Of a DNA stretch of 64,000 nucleotides, positions 25,701-34,217 are shown piece by piece; position 1 is the stretch's first letter; every line of letters begins with the position of its first letter. The notes under the pieces are model-generated. The model saw only the letters and a program-made list of their open reading frames with translations. It was not told where the DNA came from and did not search any database. Both the position numbers and the translations under genes were made by a program. This stretch comes from Dactylosporangium sp. AC04546 (GTDB lineage Bacteria; Actinomycetota; Actinomycetes; Mycobacteriales; Micromonosporaceae): the NCBI RefSeq assembly GCF_022095675.1, contig NZ_JAHYSG010000004.1, forward strand, positions 124,001 through 188,000, in the 5' to 3' direction.

Positions 25701-25950
25701 GGGCGGCTTCATCTCCCAGCCCCTCGCGATCGTGGTGATCGGCGGCCTGATCAGCTCCACCCTGCTCACGCTGGTGCTGGTCCCGACCCTCTACACGATG
25801 GTCGAGGGCCGCAAGGAGCGCCGCCGGCTCAAGAAGGAGGGCCGCCACGCGGCCCCGGTCGCCGCGACGGAGATCGAGGGCCCCGAGGACGGTCCGGACG
25901 GCGAGGGCCGTCACCGGGTCGACCCGCTGGAGCCCGCCCCGTCCCACTAG
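22768..25950 (+). CDS. RND-superfamily efflux pump, AcrB-like permease
   Basis: The 1060-residue protein has the HAE/RND layout: TM1 after the N-terminus (LVAIIAIVVLGFGAIAIPSL), a large extracytoplasmic porter domain (KQQLIPSIEFPAAFV, YPGVSPEIVEEQV), TM2-6 with VGRVVDDSIVVLENI (the conserved aspartate pair region), a second porter domain with Gly-rich loop AGGGGGGS, and TM7-12. Cytoplasmic C-terminus is charged. It probably exports drugs or lipophilic compounds by proton antiport. No periplasmic adaptor gene is adjacent. Regulated by the divergent MarR gene. Confidence 0.92.
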   Translation: MSFLARLSLANRGLVAIIAIVVLGFGAIAIPSLKQQLIPSIEFPAAFVVAPYPGVSPEIVEEQVAKPIESALQGVPGLTDITSTSREGVATVQVSFEFGTSIDEITNKIQTSITRIRSQLPSTVEPQVIAGSTDDLPAIVLAASKSGDQVAFAQQLNAIVVPALQGIDGVRTVEVTGAETQNVLITLSQKALSAGVNSQTLTAALKANGVSFPAGTLTEGDRSLAVQVGGTLGTIDELKALNVTPTTKLGDVATVELKTVEATSITRTNGKPSLGIAVTASPDGNPVRISHEVQDKLAELQTQLGGDTKITSIFDQAPFVESSIKSLTTEGALGLLFAVIVILVFLVSIRSTLVTAVSIPLSVVVALIGLWVGDYSLNLLTLGALTIAVGRVVDDSIVVLENIKRHLEYGEEKRHAILTGVREVTSAVVASTLTTVAVFLPIGLVGGLAGELFRPFAVTIAVALVASLFVSLTVVPVLAYWFLRPPKQLGAEEREAIEARALAKERRSPLQRGYVPIISWVTRSAGTRWITVGLSLVVFVLTIGSASLLKTNFIDQSGQTEFSISQELPLGASLATTDAAAKKVEDMLAKRGDIEAYQATIGASSGFGFTGAQSTNTANFSVTAKDDTDVDKVIEELRTEVAAAGTSIGTVKITAGGGGGGSTDQLEVVVKANNTADLTKAAEQVQKAMSETPNIADVESNLSASNPRVDVKVKRDVAARYGLSDAAIGGIVSAAYRGQTLTELTVDGQSRDLVLRSGPAPATLAELKALPIPVQATPPFVRLDQVADVSEGAGPAAITRIDGNRSASVTGRATIDNLGEVSTALQKKLDALSLPAGATVTLGGVTQDQQEAFGQLGLAMLAAIAIVFIIMVATFRSVAQPLILLVSIPFAATGAILLLLATNTPLGLPAMIGVLMLIGIVVTNAIVLMDLINQYREGGMPVRQAVIEGGRRRLRPILMTAVATICALLPMAIGLTGEGGFISQPLAIVVIGGLISSTLLTLVLVPTLYTMVEGRKERRRLKKEGRHAAPVAATEIEGPEDGPDGEGRHRVDPLEPAPSH

Positions 25951-26018
25951 GAAAGTTTCGCCACGAACCGAGGCCGGCCGTCCCATGACGGCCGGCCTCG
26001 TCGTGGCAGCATCGCGGC

Positions 26019-26456
26019 GTGGACACCTCCGAGTGGCACTACCTGGCCGCGTTCGACGGGAACGTCGCCGCCACGCTCGCGGCCCTGCGCGCCGCCGAGT
26101 TCGACCCCGACGACTACTACTGGCCGCACGGCGGCGAACGGTCGCGACCGGACACCGAGGACGAGCTCCTGGCCACCGGGTGGATCCGGGACGGCGCCGC
26201 GCACTCGATCCTGGACGTGACCGAGGTCGGCGAGGGAGACCCCGGCGGCGACGACGCCATCGGCCGGACCTTCGCGGTGACGGAGGCCGAGTGCGTCCAG
26301 GTGTTCGGCACGGCCCGGGTGACCACGGACGACCTGGAGCGGCTGGGCGACCGGCTGCCGGAGGTCCTCGGCGGGCTGCTGACCGGCTACGGGGTCGGCC
26401 GGCACCTGGTCGTCGGCACCGGCCGGATGCTGTTCTTCGGGCACTCCGGGGACTGA
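26019..26456 (+). CDS. Uncharacterised 145-residue acidic protein
   Basis: The product begins MDTSEWHYLAAFDGNVAATL and contains DDYYWPHGGE, HSILDVTEVGEGDP, TFAVTEAECVQVFGTARVT and a C-terminal VGRHLVVGTGRMLFFGHSGD. It is soluble and acidic. GTG 26019 follows CAGCAT at 7 nt spacing, suggesting a leaderless transcript. A nonsense-mutated paralogue lies at 34218-34676 in the same window, which supports this as a real family. No function can be assigned. Confidence 0.75.
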   Translation: MDTSEWHYLAAFDGNVAATLAALRAAEFDPDDYYWPHGGERSRPDTEDELLATGWIRDGAAHSILDVTEVGEGDPGGDDAIGRTFAVTEAECVQVFGTARVTTDDLERLGDRLPEVLGGLLTGYGVGRHLVVGTGRMLFFGHSGD

Positions 26457-26509
26457 CCGGAGTGTGGGCGCGCGTTGACGGTGGGTGGCCGCGACCCTAG
26501 CATCCATCG

Positions 26510-26937
26510 GTGTACGTCAACGGCGAGCACTACGGCCCCACCAGCGGCACCAGCCTCACGGTGCCTCGCCTCGGCTTCGGCACGTTCGCGTTCCGGGTGG
26601 TCGCCATCGACGGCGCCGGCCTGCAGTCCCCGCCGCTCGCCGTGGCCATCGCCATCGACCCGGGCCCCGCGTCGGACGCGCGCCAGCCGACGGTACCGGC
26701 GAACCTGCGCTTCGGCCTGTCGGCGACCGCGGTGACCTGGTCGTGGGACGCATCGACCGACAACGTGGGGTGGCGGGCTACCAGGTTTTCAAGGACGCCG
26801 ACTGGATCGCCGACGTGCCCGGCACGACCTGGACCGAGCCGCGCGCCCCGGGCCAGACCACGTTCAGCCTGCGGGTCCGGGCGTTCGACGCGACCGGCAA
26901 CAAGTCGGCCTTCGCAACCTTCGCAGTCGCTGCGTAG
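26510..26937 (+). pseudogene. Frameshifted fibronectin type III-like fragment
   Basis: Two frames carry consecutive pieces of FN3 sequence. From GTG 26510 the first reads LTVPRLGFGTFAFRVVAIDG and WSWDASTDNVG. The second continues VAGYQVFKDADWIADVPGT and SLRVRAFDATGNKSAFA to the stop at 26935. They would join if one G were added to the GGGG run at 26767-26770. TAGCAT 6 nt before the GTG suggests a leaderless promoter. Either a real frameshift, a slippage site or a sequencing error; the upstream domain also looks truncated. Confidence 0.65.
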
Positions 26938-26940
26938 CGG

Positions 26941-27321
26941 TCAGGAACTGCGCGGGCAGCGGTGGATCGGGCGGCGGGGGATGCGTGCCGGGCGGCGGAT
27001 CGAGACCAGGCGGGCCCGGCGGACCGCCGGGGCCGGCGGCGCCGTGCCGGGCGCCGGCGCGGGGGCGCCGGACACCGCGGCCAGGTGGGACGACAGGGCG
27101 GCGTGCAGGAGCGTCGGCGGCTGGGCCGGCATCCGGCGGTTGACGACCGGCGCGACACTGCGCTGCACAGGGACGCGGGGCGGCGCGGGCGGGGCCGGAG
27201 CAGCCGCGACGTCGTCCTTCGCCGGGCGGGTCACGACGAACGCCACGACGGCCGCGACGACGACCGGGACCAGGTAGAGCAGGGCTCCGGCGTATTGCTC
27301 GGTCACGACGACGACTCCCAA
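26941..27321 (-). CDS. Small membrane-anchored proline/alanine-rich protein
   Basis: The 126-residue product has one hydrophobic N-terminal helix (ALLYLVPVVVAAVVAFVV, about residues 13-30) and an Ala/Pro/Arg-rich tail, PAPPAPPRVPVQ then a basic C-terminus. No family recognised. Codon use fits an expressed gene, but low complexity leaves doubt. Confidence 0.45.
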   Translation of the reverse strand: MGVVVVTEQYAGALLYLVPVVVAAVVAFVVTRPAKDDVAAAPAPPAPPRVPVQRSVAPVVNRRMPAQPPTLLHAALSSHLAAVSGAPAPAPGTAPPAPAVRRARLVSIRRPARIPRRPIHRCPRSS

Positions 27322-27374
27322 CGCTGCGCACCACTGACCCGCGCAACGCTACGGACTGCCCCGCATCCACCGTG

Positions 27375-28727
27375 TCATCCGGTCGGTTCGCCCTGCAAGT
27401 CCGGCCGGGGTGCAGCTGTGGTGCAAACCTGCCGGTACCAGTCGAAGGAGCGGCGCTTCGTCCGGGTCTGGGTCTCGAAGTCCACGTGCACCAGGCCGAA
27501 CCGCTGGCCGTAGCCCTCGGCCCACTCGAAGTTGTCCATGAGCGACCACGTGCAGTAGCCGTGGACCTCGACGCCGGCGCGCATCGCGGCCTGGACCGCC
27601 TCCAGGTGGCCGGAGATGTAGTCGATGCGGAACTGGTCGTCGACGTCGGGCCAGGAGGTGCCGCTCTCCGTGATCCAGATCGGGGGCAGCTTCTCGCCGT
27701 AGCGCTCCTTGAAGCCGACGAGCAGCTCACGCAAGCCGTCGGGGACGACCGGCCAGCCGAAGGCCGACTGGGGGTACCCCTCGATCTGCAGACGGCTGAA
27801 CGGCAGCCCGTCCTCGCCGCTGGGCGCGCCGATCAGGCTCGGGTTGTAGTAGTTCACGCCGAGGGCCTCGATCGGCTGGGAGATGACGTCGAGGTCGCCC
27901 TCCATGACGACGGCGTCCACGTCGACGCCCGCCAGCAGGGCCTCGAAGCCGGCCGGGTAGGCACCCAGCAGTACCGGATCCGTGAAAAGGTGGTTCTGCA
28001 CCATGTCGTAGAAGAGGGCGGCGCCGCGGTCGGCGTCGGTCTCACCGGCGAGCCAGACGGGGGAGTAGTTGTTCGCCAGGGTGATCGGGGCGCGCGAGTG
28101 CCGCCGGAGCGCCGACACGGCCAGGCCGTGGGCGAGCAGCAGGTGGTGCACGACGAACGGGTAGCCGTCCGGCGGCAGGGTCAGGCCGGGCGCGTGGGTG
28201 CCCTGCACATGGCCGAGGGCGAAGTGGATGTACGGCTCGTTCAGCGTGCACCACAGCTTCACCCGGTCGCCGAGGCGCTCGCCGACCAGCTCCGCGTACT
28301 CGCCGAAGCGCATCGCGGTGTCCCGGTTGCTCCAGCCGCCCTGGTCCTGCAGCGCCTGCGGCAGGTCCCAGTGGAACAGCGTCGCGACCGGGTCGATGCC
28401 GCGGGCCAGCAGCCCGTCGACCAGCCGGTCGTAGAAGTCCAGCCCGGCGGTCACCGCCGGGCCGTCGCCGGTGGGCTGGATGCGCGGCCAGGCCACCGAG
28501 AACCGGTAGGCGTTGGCGCCCAGCTCCGCGATCAGGTCGAGGTCGGACTCCCAGCGGTGGTAGTGGTCGCACGCCACGTCACCGGTCTCGCCACGGGCCA
28601 CCTTGCCCGGCGTGTGCGCGAAGGTGTCCCAGATGGACGGTCCGCGACCGTCCTCGGCGACGGCGCCCTCGATCTGGTAGGAGGCGGTGGACACTCCGAA
28701 GCGGAACCCTGGCGGAAACTCCAACAT
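27375..28727 (-). CDS. Glycoside hydrolase family 1 beta-glucosidase
   Basis: The 450-residue enzyme begins PPGFRFGVSTASYQIEGAVA. TLNEP at about 161-165 (acid/base E164) and WITESG at about 351-356 (nucleophile E354; ITENG variant) are the GH1 catalytic pair. NYYNPS and the C-terminal FEWAEGYGQRFGLVHVDF are typical. Cytoplasmic; it hydrolyses beta-glucosides or related disaccharides. Divergent from an aldo/keto reductase gene. Confidence 0.93.
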   Translation of the reverse strand: MLEFPPGFRFGVSTASYQIEGAVAEDGRGPSIWDTFAHTPGKVARGETGDVACDHYHRWESDLDLIAELGANAYRFSVAWPRIQPTGDGPAVTAGLDFYDRLVDGLLARGIDPVATLFHWDLPQALQDQGGWSNRDTAMRFGEYAELVGERLGDRVKLWCTLNEPYIHFALGHVQGTHAPGLTLPPDGYPFVVHHLLLAHGLAVSALRRHSRAPITLANNYSPVWLAGETDADRGAALFYDMVQNHLFTDPVLLGAYPAGFEALLAGVDVDAVVMEGDLDVISQPIEALGVNYYNPSLIGAPSGEDGLPFSRLQIEGYPQSAFGWPVVPDGLRELLVGFKERYGEKLPPIWITESGTSWPDVDDQFRIDYISGHLEAVQAAMRAGVEVHGYCTWSLMDNFEWAEGYGQRFGLVHVDFETQTRTKRRSFDWYRQVCTTAAPRPDLQGEPTG

Positions 28728-28773
28728 GAGCGCACGCTACTCGGTCCGGACAAGGCGCGGGCAGTATGGGGGA

Positions 28774-29556
28774 ATGGCACATGAGATCCCCACCGCCGAG
28801 CTCGCGCCGGGCGTCGCACTCCCGGTCGTCGGCTTCGGCACCTGGCAGATCACCGGCACGTCCGCGTACGAGTCGACCCGCACGGCGCTCGACGTGGGCT
28901 ACCGCCACATCGACACGGCCACCATGTACGGCAACGAGGCCGAGATCGGTCGCGCGCTGCGCGACAGCGGCGTCGAGCGCTCGGACGTCTTCATCACCAC
29001 CAAGCTGCCGCCGTCGCAGGCCGGCCGCGAGCGGCAGACCATCGAGGCCAGCCTCCACGCACTCGGCGTCGACTACGTCGACCTGTGGCTCATCCACTGG
29101 CCCCCGTCCCGCGGCAAGTCGCTGCCGACCTGGGTGTCGTTCCTCCAGCAGCGCGACGCCGGCCGGGCCCGCTCGCTCGGGGTGAGCAACTACGACGCCG
29201 AGCTCATCGACGAGCTGATCCGGGAGACGGGTGAGACCCCGGTCGTCAACCAGGTCTCCTGGAGCCCGTCCGAGCACGACCCGAAGTTCCTCGACGAGAT
29301 GCGGCAGCGCCGGATCGTGGTCGAGGGGTACAGCTCGCTGAAGAACACGCCGCTCGACGACCCGCGCCTGGTCGCGATCGCCGCGTCCCACGACGCGTCG
29401 GTGCCCCAGGTGGTACTGCGGTGGCAGCTCCACCACGACATCGTCATCATCCCCAAGTCCACCCACGAGTCGCGCATGCGCGAGAACCTCGCGGTGCTCG
29501 GCTTCGAGCTGACCGCCGAGGAGATCGCCACGATCGACGCCCTGCAGTCCCGCTAG
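28774..29556 (+). CDS. Aldo/keto reductase
   Basis: The 260-residue protein has the AKR catalytic tetrad D47, Y52, K77 and H108 (VGYRHIDTATMYGNE, ITTKLPP, LWLIHWP), and the NADPH-binding IIPKSTHESRMREN at the C-terminus. It most resembles 2,5-diketo-gluconate reductase-type enzymes. ATG 28774 lies just after GGGGGA and a TATGGG box, perhaps a leaderless or near-leaderless start. Confidence 0.92.
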   Translation: MAHEIPTAELAPGVALPVVGFGTWQITGTSAYESTRTALDVGYRHIDTATMYGNEAEIGRALRDSGVERSDVFITTKLPPSQAGRERQTIEASLHALGVDYVDLWLIHWPPSRGKSLPTWVSFLQQRDAGRARSLGVSNYDAELIDELIRETGETPVVNQVSWSPSEHDPKFLDEMRQRRIVVEGYSSLKNTPLDDPRLVAIAASHDASVPQVVLRWQLHHDIVIIPKSTHESRMRENLAVLGFELTAEEIATIDALQSR

Positions 29557-30035
29557 GACCGGCGGACCGCCCTGTCCACCCGGGCCCGCCAGCCCCGCTC
29601 CTGGGGCTTGCGGCGCAGCCTGGCCAGGGCGGCCACCGCGCCCGTCGTGAGCTCCTCGAAGTCGAACGCGGTGCGGTGGGTGCCCTTCTGGATGACGAAC
29701 GCCATCCCGGCCGAGTTGCTCACCGCCCATCCCGGCCGCGTGCCGAGGCGGTGGGCCGCGTTCCCGCCGTACGCCGTGACCAGCTGGATGTCGAACGGGT
29801 AGCGCACCTCGCCGCCGGCCCTGGTCACCACGATGCGGGCCTGAGCCAGGGTGTCGTCGCGGTTGAACAGCGCCTGCCACCACTTCTTGCGGGGCGCCTC
29901 GACCACGACCTCGACGCCCTCGCCGTGCTCGCCCGGGTCGGCGGCCTCGGCGACGGCCCGGACCATGGCGACCACGCGGTCGATCCGCGACCGCCGGAAC
30001 GCCACCCATTTCTCCACGGCGCCATCTTCGCGCAC
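29553..30035 (-). CDS. Uncharacterised 160-residue protein
   Basis: The product contains RSRIDRVVAMVRAVAEAAD, a KKWWQALFNRDD turn and AGGEVRYPFDIQLVTAYGGN. It is soluble, with alternating basic and hydrophobic segments; no family recognised. A GTG at 30011 (VEKWVAFRR) is an alternative start. It converges on the aldo/keto reductase gene with a 4-bp overlap. Confidence 0.55.
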   Translation of the reverse strand: MREDGAVEKWVAFRRSRIDRVVAMVRAVAEAADPGEHGEGVEVVVEAPRKKWWQALFNRDDTLAQARIVVTRAGGEVRYPFDIQLVTAYGGNAAHRLGTRPGWAVSNSAGMAFVIQKGTHRTAFDFEELTTGAVAALARLRRKPQERGWRARVDRAVRRS

Positions 30036-30090
30036 ACGTCGCTCAGCTGTCGTCGGCCGTCGGCGCTACGACTTCAAGATCAGCGAGCCG

Positions 30091-30828
30091 TCAGCGGAAC
30101 CGCTCGCCCTCGTCGCGGCGGTACGCCCAGGCGGCCAGCGCCGCCATCGCGGCCGTCCACGCCACCAGGGCGGCCATCGACGTCGCCGACACGGGGAAGT
30201 CGCCGACCGACGCCCAGACCAGTTCGACCGCGCCGCGCGTCGGCAGGTACGGCGCGATGGTCTCCACGAAGCCCGGCGCGCTGCCCGGCGCCGAGAGCAG
30301 GCCGCCGCCGAACGCCAGCGGGAAGAAGATGATCTGCGCGACGGCGAGCGCGGCCTTGGTGGGCAGCCAGTACCCGATCGCGAGCCCCATGAAGGTGAAC
30401 GGCAGCGCGCCGAGCGCCACCGCCCCCAGCGCGACCAGCAGCTGGAGCGGACTCGCCGTGGCGGCGGTGAACAGCCAGCCGATGATCACCACCGGTACCA
30501 GCGAGATCCCCATCATCGTCAGCCCGGTGAGAATCCGCCCGGCGAACGCGGCGCCCGGCCCGGCCGGCAGCGTGCGCACGTAGGTGCCCCACGGCTGGGC
30601 GCGGTCGTCGGCGACCCCGACCCCGTAGGTGAACAGCGAGCTGGTCATGACGGCGAACATCACCATCGAGGCCGTCGCGTACGTGGCGCCGACCGGGTCG
30701 TCGCCCGCGAACGGCACGACGAAGAACAGCATCGACGCGGCCGGGAAGAACGCGCCTCCGAGCACCGCGACCGGAATGCGGACGGTTTCGAGGATTCGGT
30801 ACCGCGTGTGCGTGAGCACGAGGGACAT
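30091..30828 (-). CDS. ABC-2 type transporter permease
   Basis: From ATG 30828 the product has about 245 residues and six hydrophobic segments, including VLGGAFFPAASMLFFVVPFA, VPVVIIGWLFTAA and MAALVAWTAAMAALAAWAYR, the ABC-2 permease pattern. It lies 5 bp downstream of its ATPase gene and is the last gene of a four-gene minus-strand operon. The substrate is unknown; drug or lipid export is usual for this class. Confidence 0.88.
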   Translation of the reverse strand: MSLVLTHTRYRILETVRIPVAVLGGAFFPAASMLFFVVPFAGDDPVGATYATASMVMFAVMTSSLFTYGVGVADDRAQPWGTYVRTLPAGPGAAFAGRILTGLTMMGISLVPVVIIGWLFTAATASPLQLLVALGAVALGALPFTFMGLAIGYWLPTKAALAVAQIIFFPLAFGGGLLSAPGSAPGFVETIAPYLPTRGAVELVWASVGDFPVSATSMAALVAWTAAMAALAAWAYRRDEGERFR

Positions 30829-30833
30829 GATCG

Positions 30834-31691
30834 TCACTTCCCGGTCAGGGTCAGGAACGCCTCTTCGAGCGTCGTGGGCTGGACCTGCAGGCCGTGGAAC
30901 CGCACGTCCTTGTGGACGAGCTCGCGGACCAGCTCGTCGGCGTCGGAGGTGAGCAGCGAGGTGCGGCCGTCGGCGTGCTCGATGCTGACCACGCCGTTGA
31001 GGGGCGGCAGGTCGTCCGCGACGAGGCTCACGCGGTGGATGCCGACCATGCCACGGATCGCGGCGACCGTGTCGTCGGCGAGAATCCGCCCGTGGCCGAG
31101 CACCACGACCCGGTCGGCGAGCGCCTCGATCTCCTCCAGGTAGTGGCTCGTGAGCACGACGGTGTTCTCGGTCGCGAACTCGCGGACGGCGTCCCACAGG
31201 GCGCGCCGGGCCTGCACGTCGAGCCCGGTCGTCGGCTCGTCGAGGAAGACCAGCCTGGGCCGCCCGGCGAAGGCGAGCGCGACGGCGAGCCGCCGCCGCT
31301 GGCCGCCGGAGAGCCCGCCGGTCTGCCGCTTGGCGAGGTCGGCCAGCCCGAAGCGCTCCAGCAGTTCGTCCGCCGGCACCGGGTCGGGGTGGTGGGCCGC
31401 GACGAACGCGACGCACTCGCGCACCCGCAGCGTGCCCGGCAGGCTGGTCTCCTGCGGGGTGACGCCGATCCTGCGGCGGCTCGCCGGGGCGCGCGGGTCG
31501 CCGCCGAGCAGCTCGACGGTCCCGCTCGTGGGCCGGCGGAGGCCGACGAACAGGCTGAGCAGCGTGCTCTTGCCGGCGCCGTTGGGCCCGAGCAGGCCGA
31601 CGACGCCGCCTTCGGGGATGTCGAGCGAGACGTGGTCGAGCGCGAGGGTGTCGCCGAAGCGCTTGGTGACCTCGACGGTGCGGGCGAGCAT
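30834..31691 (-). CDS. ABC transporter ATP-binding protein
   Basis: The 285-residue ATPase has Walker A GPNGAGKST, Q-loop VTPQE, signature LSGGQRRRLA, Walker B RLVFLDEP and the H-loop LTSHY. A C-terminal 70-residue extension resembles DrrA-type drug exporters. It is preceded directly by the HTH regulator gene (stop and start adjacent) and followed by the permease. Confidence 0.93.
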   Translation of the reverse strand: MLARTVEVTKRFGDTLALDHVSLDIPEGGVVGLLGPNGAGKSTLLSLFVGLRRPTSGTVELLGGDPRAPASRRRIGVTPQETSLPGTLRVRECVAFVAAHHPDPVPADELLERFGLADLAKRQTGGLSGGQRRRLAVALAFAGRPRLVFLDEPTTGLDVQARRALWDAVREFATENTVVLTSHYLEEIEALADRVVVLGHGRILADDTVAAIRGMVGIHRVSLVADDLPPLNGVVSIEHADGRTSLLTSDADELVRELVHKDVRFHGLQVQPTTLEEAFLTLTGK

Positions 31692-32009
31692 CTACCCCTC
31701 CTTCAGGGGACGTTCTCTTGGAGGTTCGAGCAGTGCGCGGAGGGCGGCCGTGTAGTCCTCGAACGCGACCCGGCCGCGGCGGGTGAGGCCGGCCGACGTG
31801 GTCGGCGTCCGGCCGCGGAAGGACTTGACCACCTCCACGTAGCCGGCCTGTTCGAGCTTGGTGAGGTGGACCGACAGGTTGCCCGCGGTCATGTCGAGGA
31901 TCTGCTGGAGCCGGGGGAACGTCATGCGGTCGCCGTCGGCGAGACCGGACAGCGCGGCCATGATGCGCAGCCGGGCCTGCGCGTGGATCACCGGGTCGAG
32001 GTCGGTCAC
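31692..32009 (-). CDS. Winged-HTH regulator of the ABC operon
   Basis: The 105-residue protein has one winged helix: RLRIMAALSGLADGDRMTF, LQQILDMTAGNLSVHLTKLE and the wing FRGRTPTTSAGLTRRGRVAF, an HTH_34/MarR-like domain commonly coupled to DUF-type membrane proteins and ABC-2 exporters. GTG 32009 overlaps the stop of the upstream membrane-protein gene (GTGA). Confidence 0.88.
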   Translation of the reverse strand: MTDLDPVIHAQARLRIMAALSGLADGDRMTFPRLQQILDMTAGNLSVHLTKLEQAGYVEVVKSFRGRTPTTSAGLTRRGRVAFEDYTAALRALLEPPRERPLKEG

Positions 32010-32641
32010 CGCGGCCGGCCCCGGACCCACAGCGCGACCCCCAGCAGGATCAGCCCGCCGCCACCTCCGACCGCCACGAGCAGGGAGTGCCAGCCGGGCC
32101 CGGCGACGACACCGGCGATGTTCACGACGGTCACCCAGGCGCCGAGGACGAACATCTCGCGCGAGAGCCAGATCGCGGAACCGGCGAGGTACATGATCGC
32201 GGTCACCCCGACGGAGACCGACGCCCAGAGCAGGCCGACCTCGTTCTCCGGCAGATACTTGGCGAACCGGCCGAGGGTGCTGCCGACCCCGGCGAACGCC
32301 AGGAACCAGGTCCACCCGTAGGCGGCCCCCTGCCAGGCGGACCGGCCGTGGACATGGCGTCCCTTGGCGGCCGAGACGGCGACGGTACCGATGGCAGCGG
32401 CCGCGATCAGCGAGAAGAGCGTGACCAGGGGCAGCCAGTCGGGCAGCGGCACGAAGACCCGGCCGTCGGGCCCGTAGCGCAGGAACAGCAGCCCGAACCC
32501 GATGAGCCAGGCGAACCCCCACGGCAGGTAGTAGGCGAGGGGGTTGAACTGGACGCTCCGGCTGACCGCGTCCCGCTCACGACTGATCAACGCCAGCGAC
32601 TCAGCGGGCGACTCCAACGGCGCGTCGTCGTCTTCGTTCAC
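32006..32641 (-). CDS. Multi-pass membrane protein of the ABC operon
   Basis: The protein has about six transmembrane segments (PWGFAWLIGFGLLFLR, LVTLFSLIAAAAIGTVAV, LLWASVSVGVTAIMYLAGSA, LLVAVGGGGGLILLGVALWV). TAAAGT lies 7 nt before GTG 32641, suggesting leaderless initiation there; the frame also opens at TTG 32662. It heads the operon with the HTH regulator, ATPase and permease. This four-gene order is common in actinobacteria; precise function unknown. Confidence 0.75.
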   Translation of the reverse strand: MNEDDDAPLESPAESLALISRERDAVSRSVQFNPLAYYLPWGFAWLIGFGLLFLRYGPDGRVFVPLPDWLPLVTLFSLIAAAAIGTVAVSAAKGRHVHGRSAWQGAAYGWTWFLAFAGVGSTLGRFAKYLPENEVGLLWASVSVGVTAIMYLAGSAIWLSREMFVLGAWVTVVNIAGVVAGPGWHSLLVAVGGGGGLILLGVALWVRGRPR

Positions 32642-32706
32642 GTAGACAACTTTACGGCGCAAAGTTCTTTGTGGCTAGGTGCCGGGCTGCCCGTCCATGG
32701 CGCTCG

Positions 32707-34083
32707 TCACAGTGCGATGAACCGCTTGAGCTTGCCTGTCGAGGCGTGCCGCGGGATCTGCTCGACGGTGCTGACGCTGATCCTGGGATCGGAAAGGCCA
32801 TACGGTGACAGTGCGGCGGCCAGCGCCGCGGCCACCGCGGACACCTCGGGTGACCCGACCACCAGCACGTCCGCTCCGCCCGCGGTCTGCCGCACCTGGT
32901 ACTCCGAGATCAGCGGATCGGTGCCCAGCACCTGCCGGAACGCGCTCGCCGGGACCGTTCGCTCGCCGTAGCGGAAGTCGTCGTCGCGCCGCCCGGCGAT
33001 GTCGGCGACGCGCAGCATCGTGCTGCCGCACGCGCAGTCTCCTGGTAGCAGCGTCACCTCGTCGCCGAGGTCGTAGCGGATGAACGGAAACGTGCGGCCG
33101 GCGAGCCCGGTCGCGAGCGTGCGCGCGGCAGGCTCGCCGGGGCCCACCGGGCGCCCGCTCGGATCGACCCGCTCGATGATCACCTCGTCCTCGCAGATGT
33201 GCAGGCCGTCGCCGTGGCCGCAGCCGACCGCCTGGACGCCGACCTCGGTCGAGCCCCAGAGGTTGTGGACGGGCGCACCCCAGGCGGTGTCGATCGCGTC
33301 GCGGTCCTCCTCGCTGAGCGGCTCGGAGTTGGTGCTCACCCGAACCGGCCGGACGTCGAGCTCACCCGCGATCGCGGCCCGGGCGAGGCGTCCGATCACT
33401 GAGGCATAGCCGACGAGATGGGTCGGCCGCGCGTCCGACACCGCCCGCAGCGTCCGGTCGAACGGCGCCGCCGCCGGGATCACGACGGTCTCCATGAACG
33501 GCCCGGTCGCGACGTCGAACAACGGCGTGCTGGCGTGCGGCGGCTCACCGGCCTCCAGCACGGCCAGCCGCGCCGGGCGCAGGCCCGACCCGGAAGCGCG
33601 CTCGGCCCGCACCTGCCATCGCCAGGCGAGACAGGCGAGCGTCGTGAACTGCTCCCAGTCCCAGACGTACACGCCGCGTACGCCGCTCGATCCACCCGAG
33701 CTGAACACCTGCAGTCCCGCGGGCGTGTACGAGAACCACCGCTGCTGAGCCAACACCTGTTCGGCGCCGGCCCGGTCGATGTCGGGCGTGGTGATGATCG
33801 CGTCCCACTCGTCCTGGGCCTCCTGCTTGACCATGGGCGGCACCCGCACGAGGTCCTCGACGGTCGCCGCAGCCGGGTCGATGCCGCCCATCCGGTCCGC
33901 GTGAAACGGCGAGCGCTCGCGCGCGTACACGAGCAACGACCGCAGCCGTTCGGTCCGGTAGTCCTCGATACGCCGGCGCGACCACTCGAGCCGCGCAACG
34001 TGGTCCTCAAGCGAGGCCCGCACCGCATCCAAGTGCGCCGCGCGTAAACGCTCGTAAGCTGCTTTCCCGGAATAACGGGACAT
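32707..34083 (-). CDS. PaaK-like (phenylacetate-CoA ligase family) adenylate-forming enzyme
   Basis: The protein from ATG 34083 is 458 residues. It contains LLVYARERSPFH, FSSGGSSGVRG (P-loop-like SSGSSG motif), YASVIGRLARAA, NSEPLSEEDRDAI, NLWGSTEVG and FIRYDLGDEV, all typical of the PaaK/F390-synthetase branch. It would activate a carboxylic acid with ATP; acceptor and substrate are unknown. It is a single gene with no pathway partners nearby. Confidence 0.82.
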   Translation of the reverse strand: MSRYSGKAAYERLRAAHLDAVRASLEDHVARLEWSRRRIEDYRTERLRSLLVYARERSPFHADRMGGIDPAAATVEDLVRVPPMVKQEAQDEWDAIITTPDIDRAGAEQVLAQQRWFSYTPAGLQVFSSGGSSGVRGVYVWDWEQFTTLACLAWRWQVRAERASGSGLRPARLAVLEAGEPPHASTPLFDVATGPFMETVVIPAAAPFDRTLRAVSDARPTHLVGYASVIGRLARAAIAGELDVRPVRVSTNSEPLSEEDRDAIDTAWGAPVHNLWGSTEVGVQAVGCGHGDGLHICEDEVIIERVDPSGRPVGPGEPAARTLATGLAGRTFPFIRYDLGDEVTLLPGDCACGSTMLRVADIAGRRDDDFRYGERTVPASAFRQVLGTDPLISEYQVRQTAGGADVLVVGSPEVSAVAAALAAALSPYGLSDPRISVSTVEQIPRHASTGKLKRFIAL

Positions 34084-34217
34084 AAGCTCAGTGTGCCTCG
34101 CGCAGCGCCGCACGGATGTGACGCGGGCGGTCGGGCCCGACATGGCGGCCTGCTCAGTCATCCAGCCGAGAGCCAACGACCGCGGTGGGACGTGCCCCAG
34201 GGTCTGTGCGCCCTTGG

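Noticed and set aside
22741..25986. 1081-codon open frame opposite the RND pump
   Set aside because: Its composition (long runs of Arg/Asp/Gly/His) is the shadow of a high-G+C gene; the plus-strand RND protein is unmistakable.
28579..30009. 476-codon minus-strand frame across the aldo/keto reductase
   Set aside because: Shadow of the plus-strand aldo/keto reductase and neighbouring genes.
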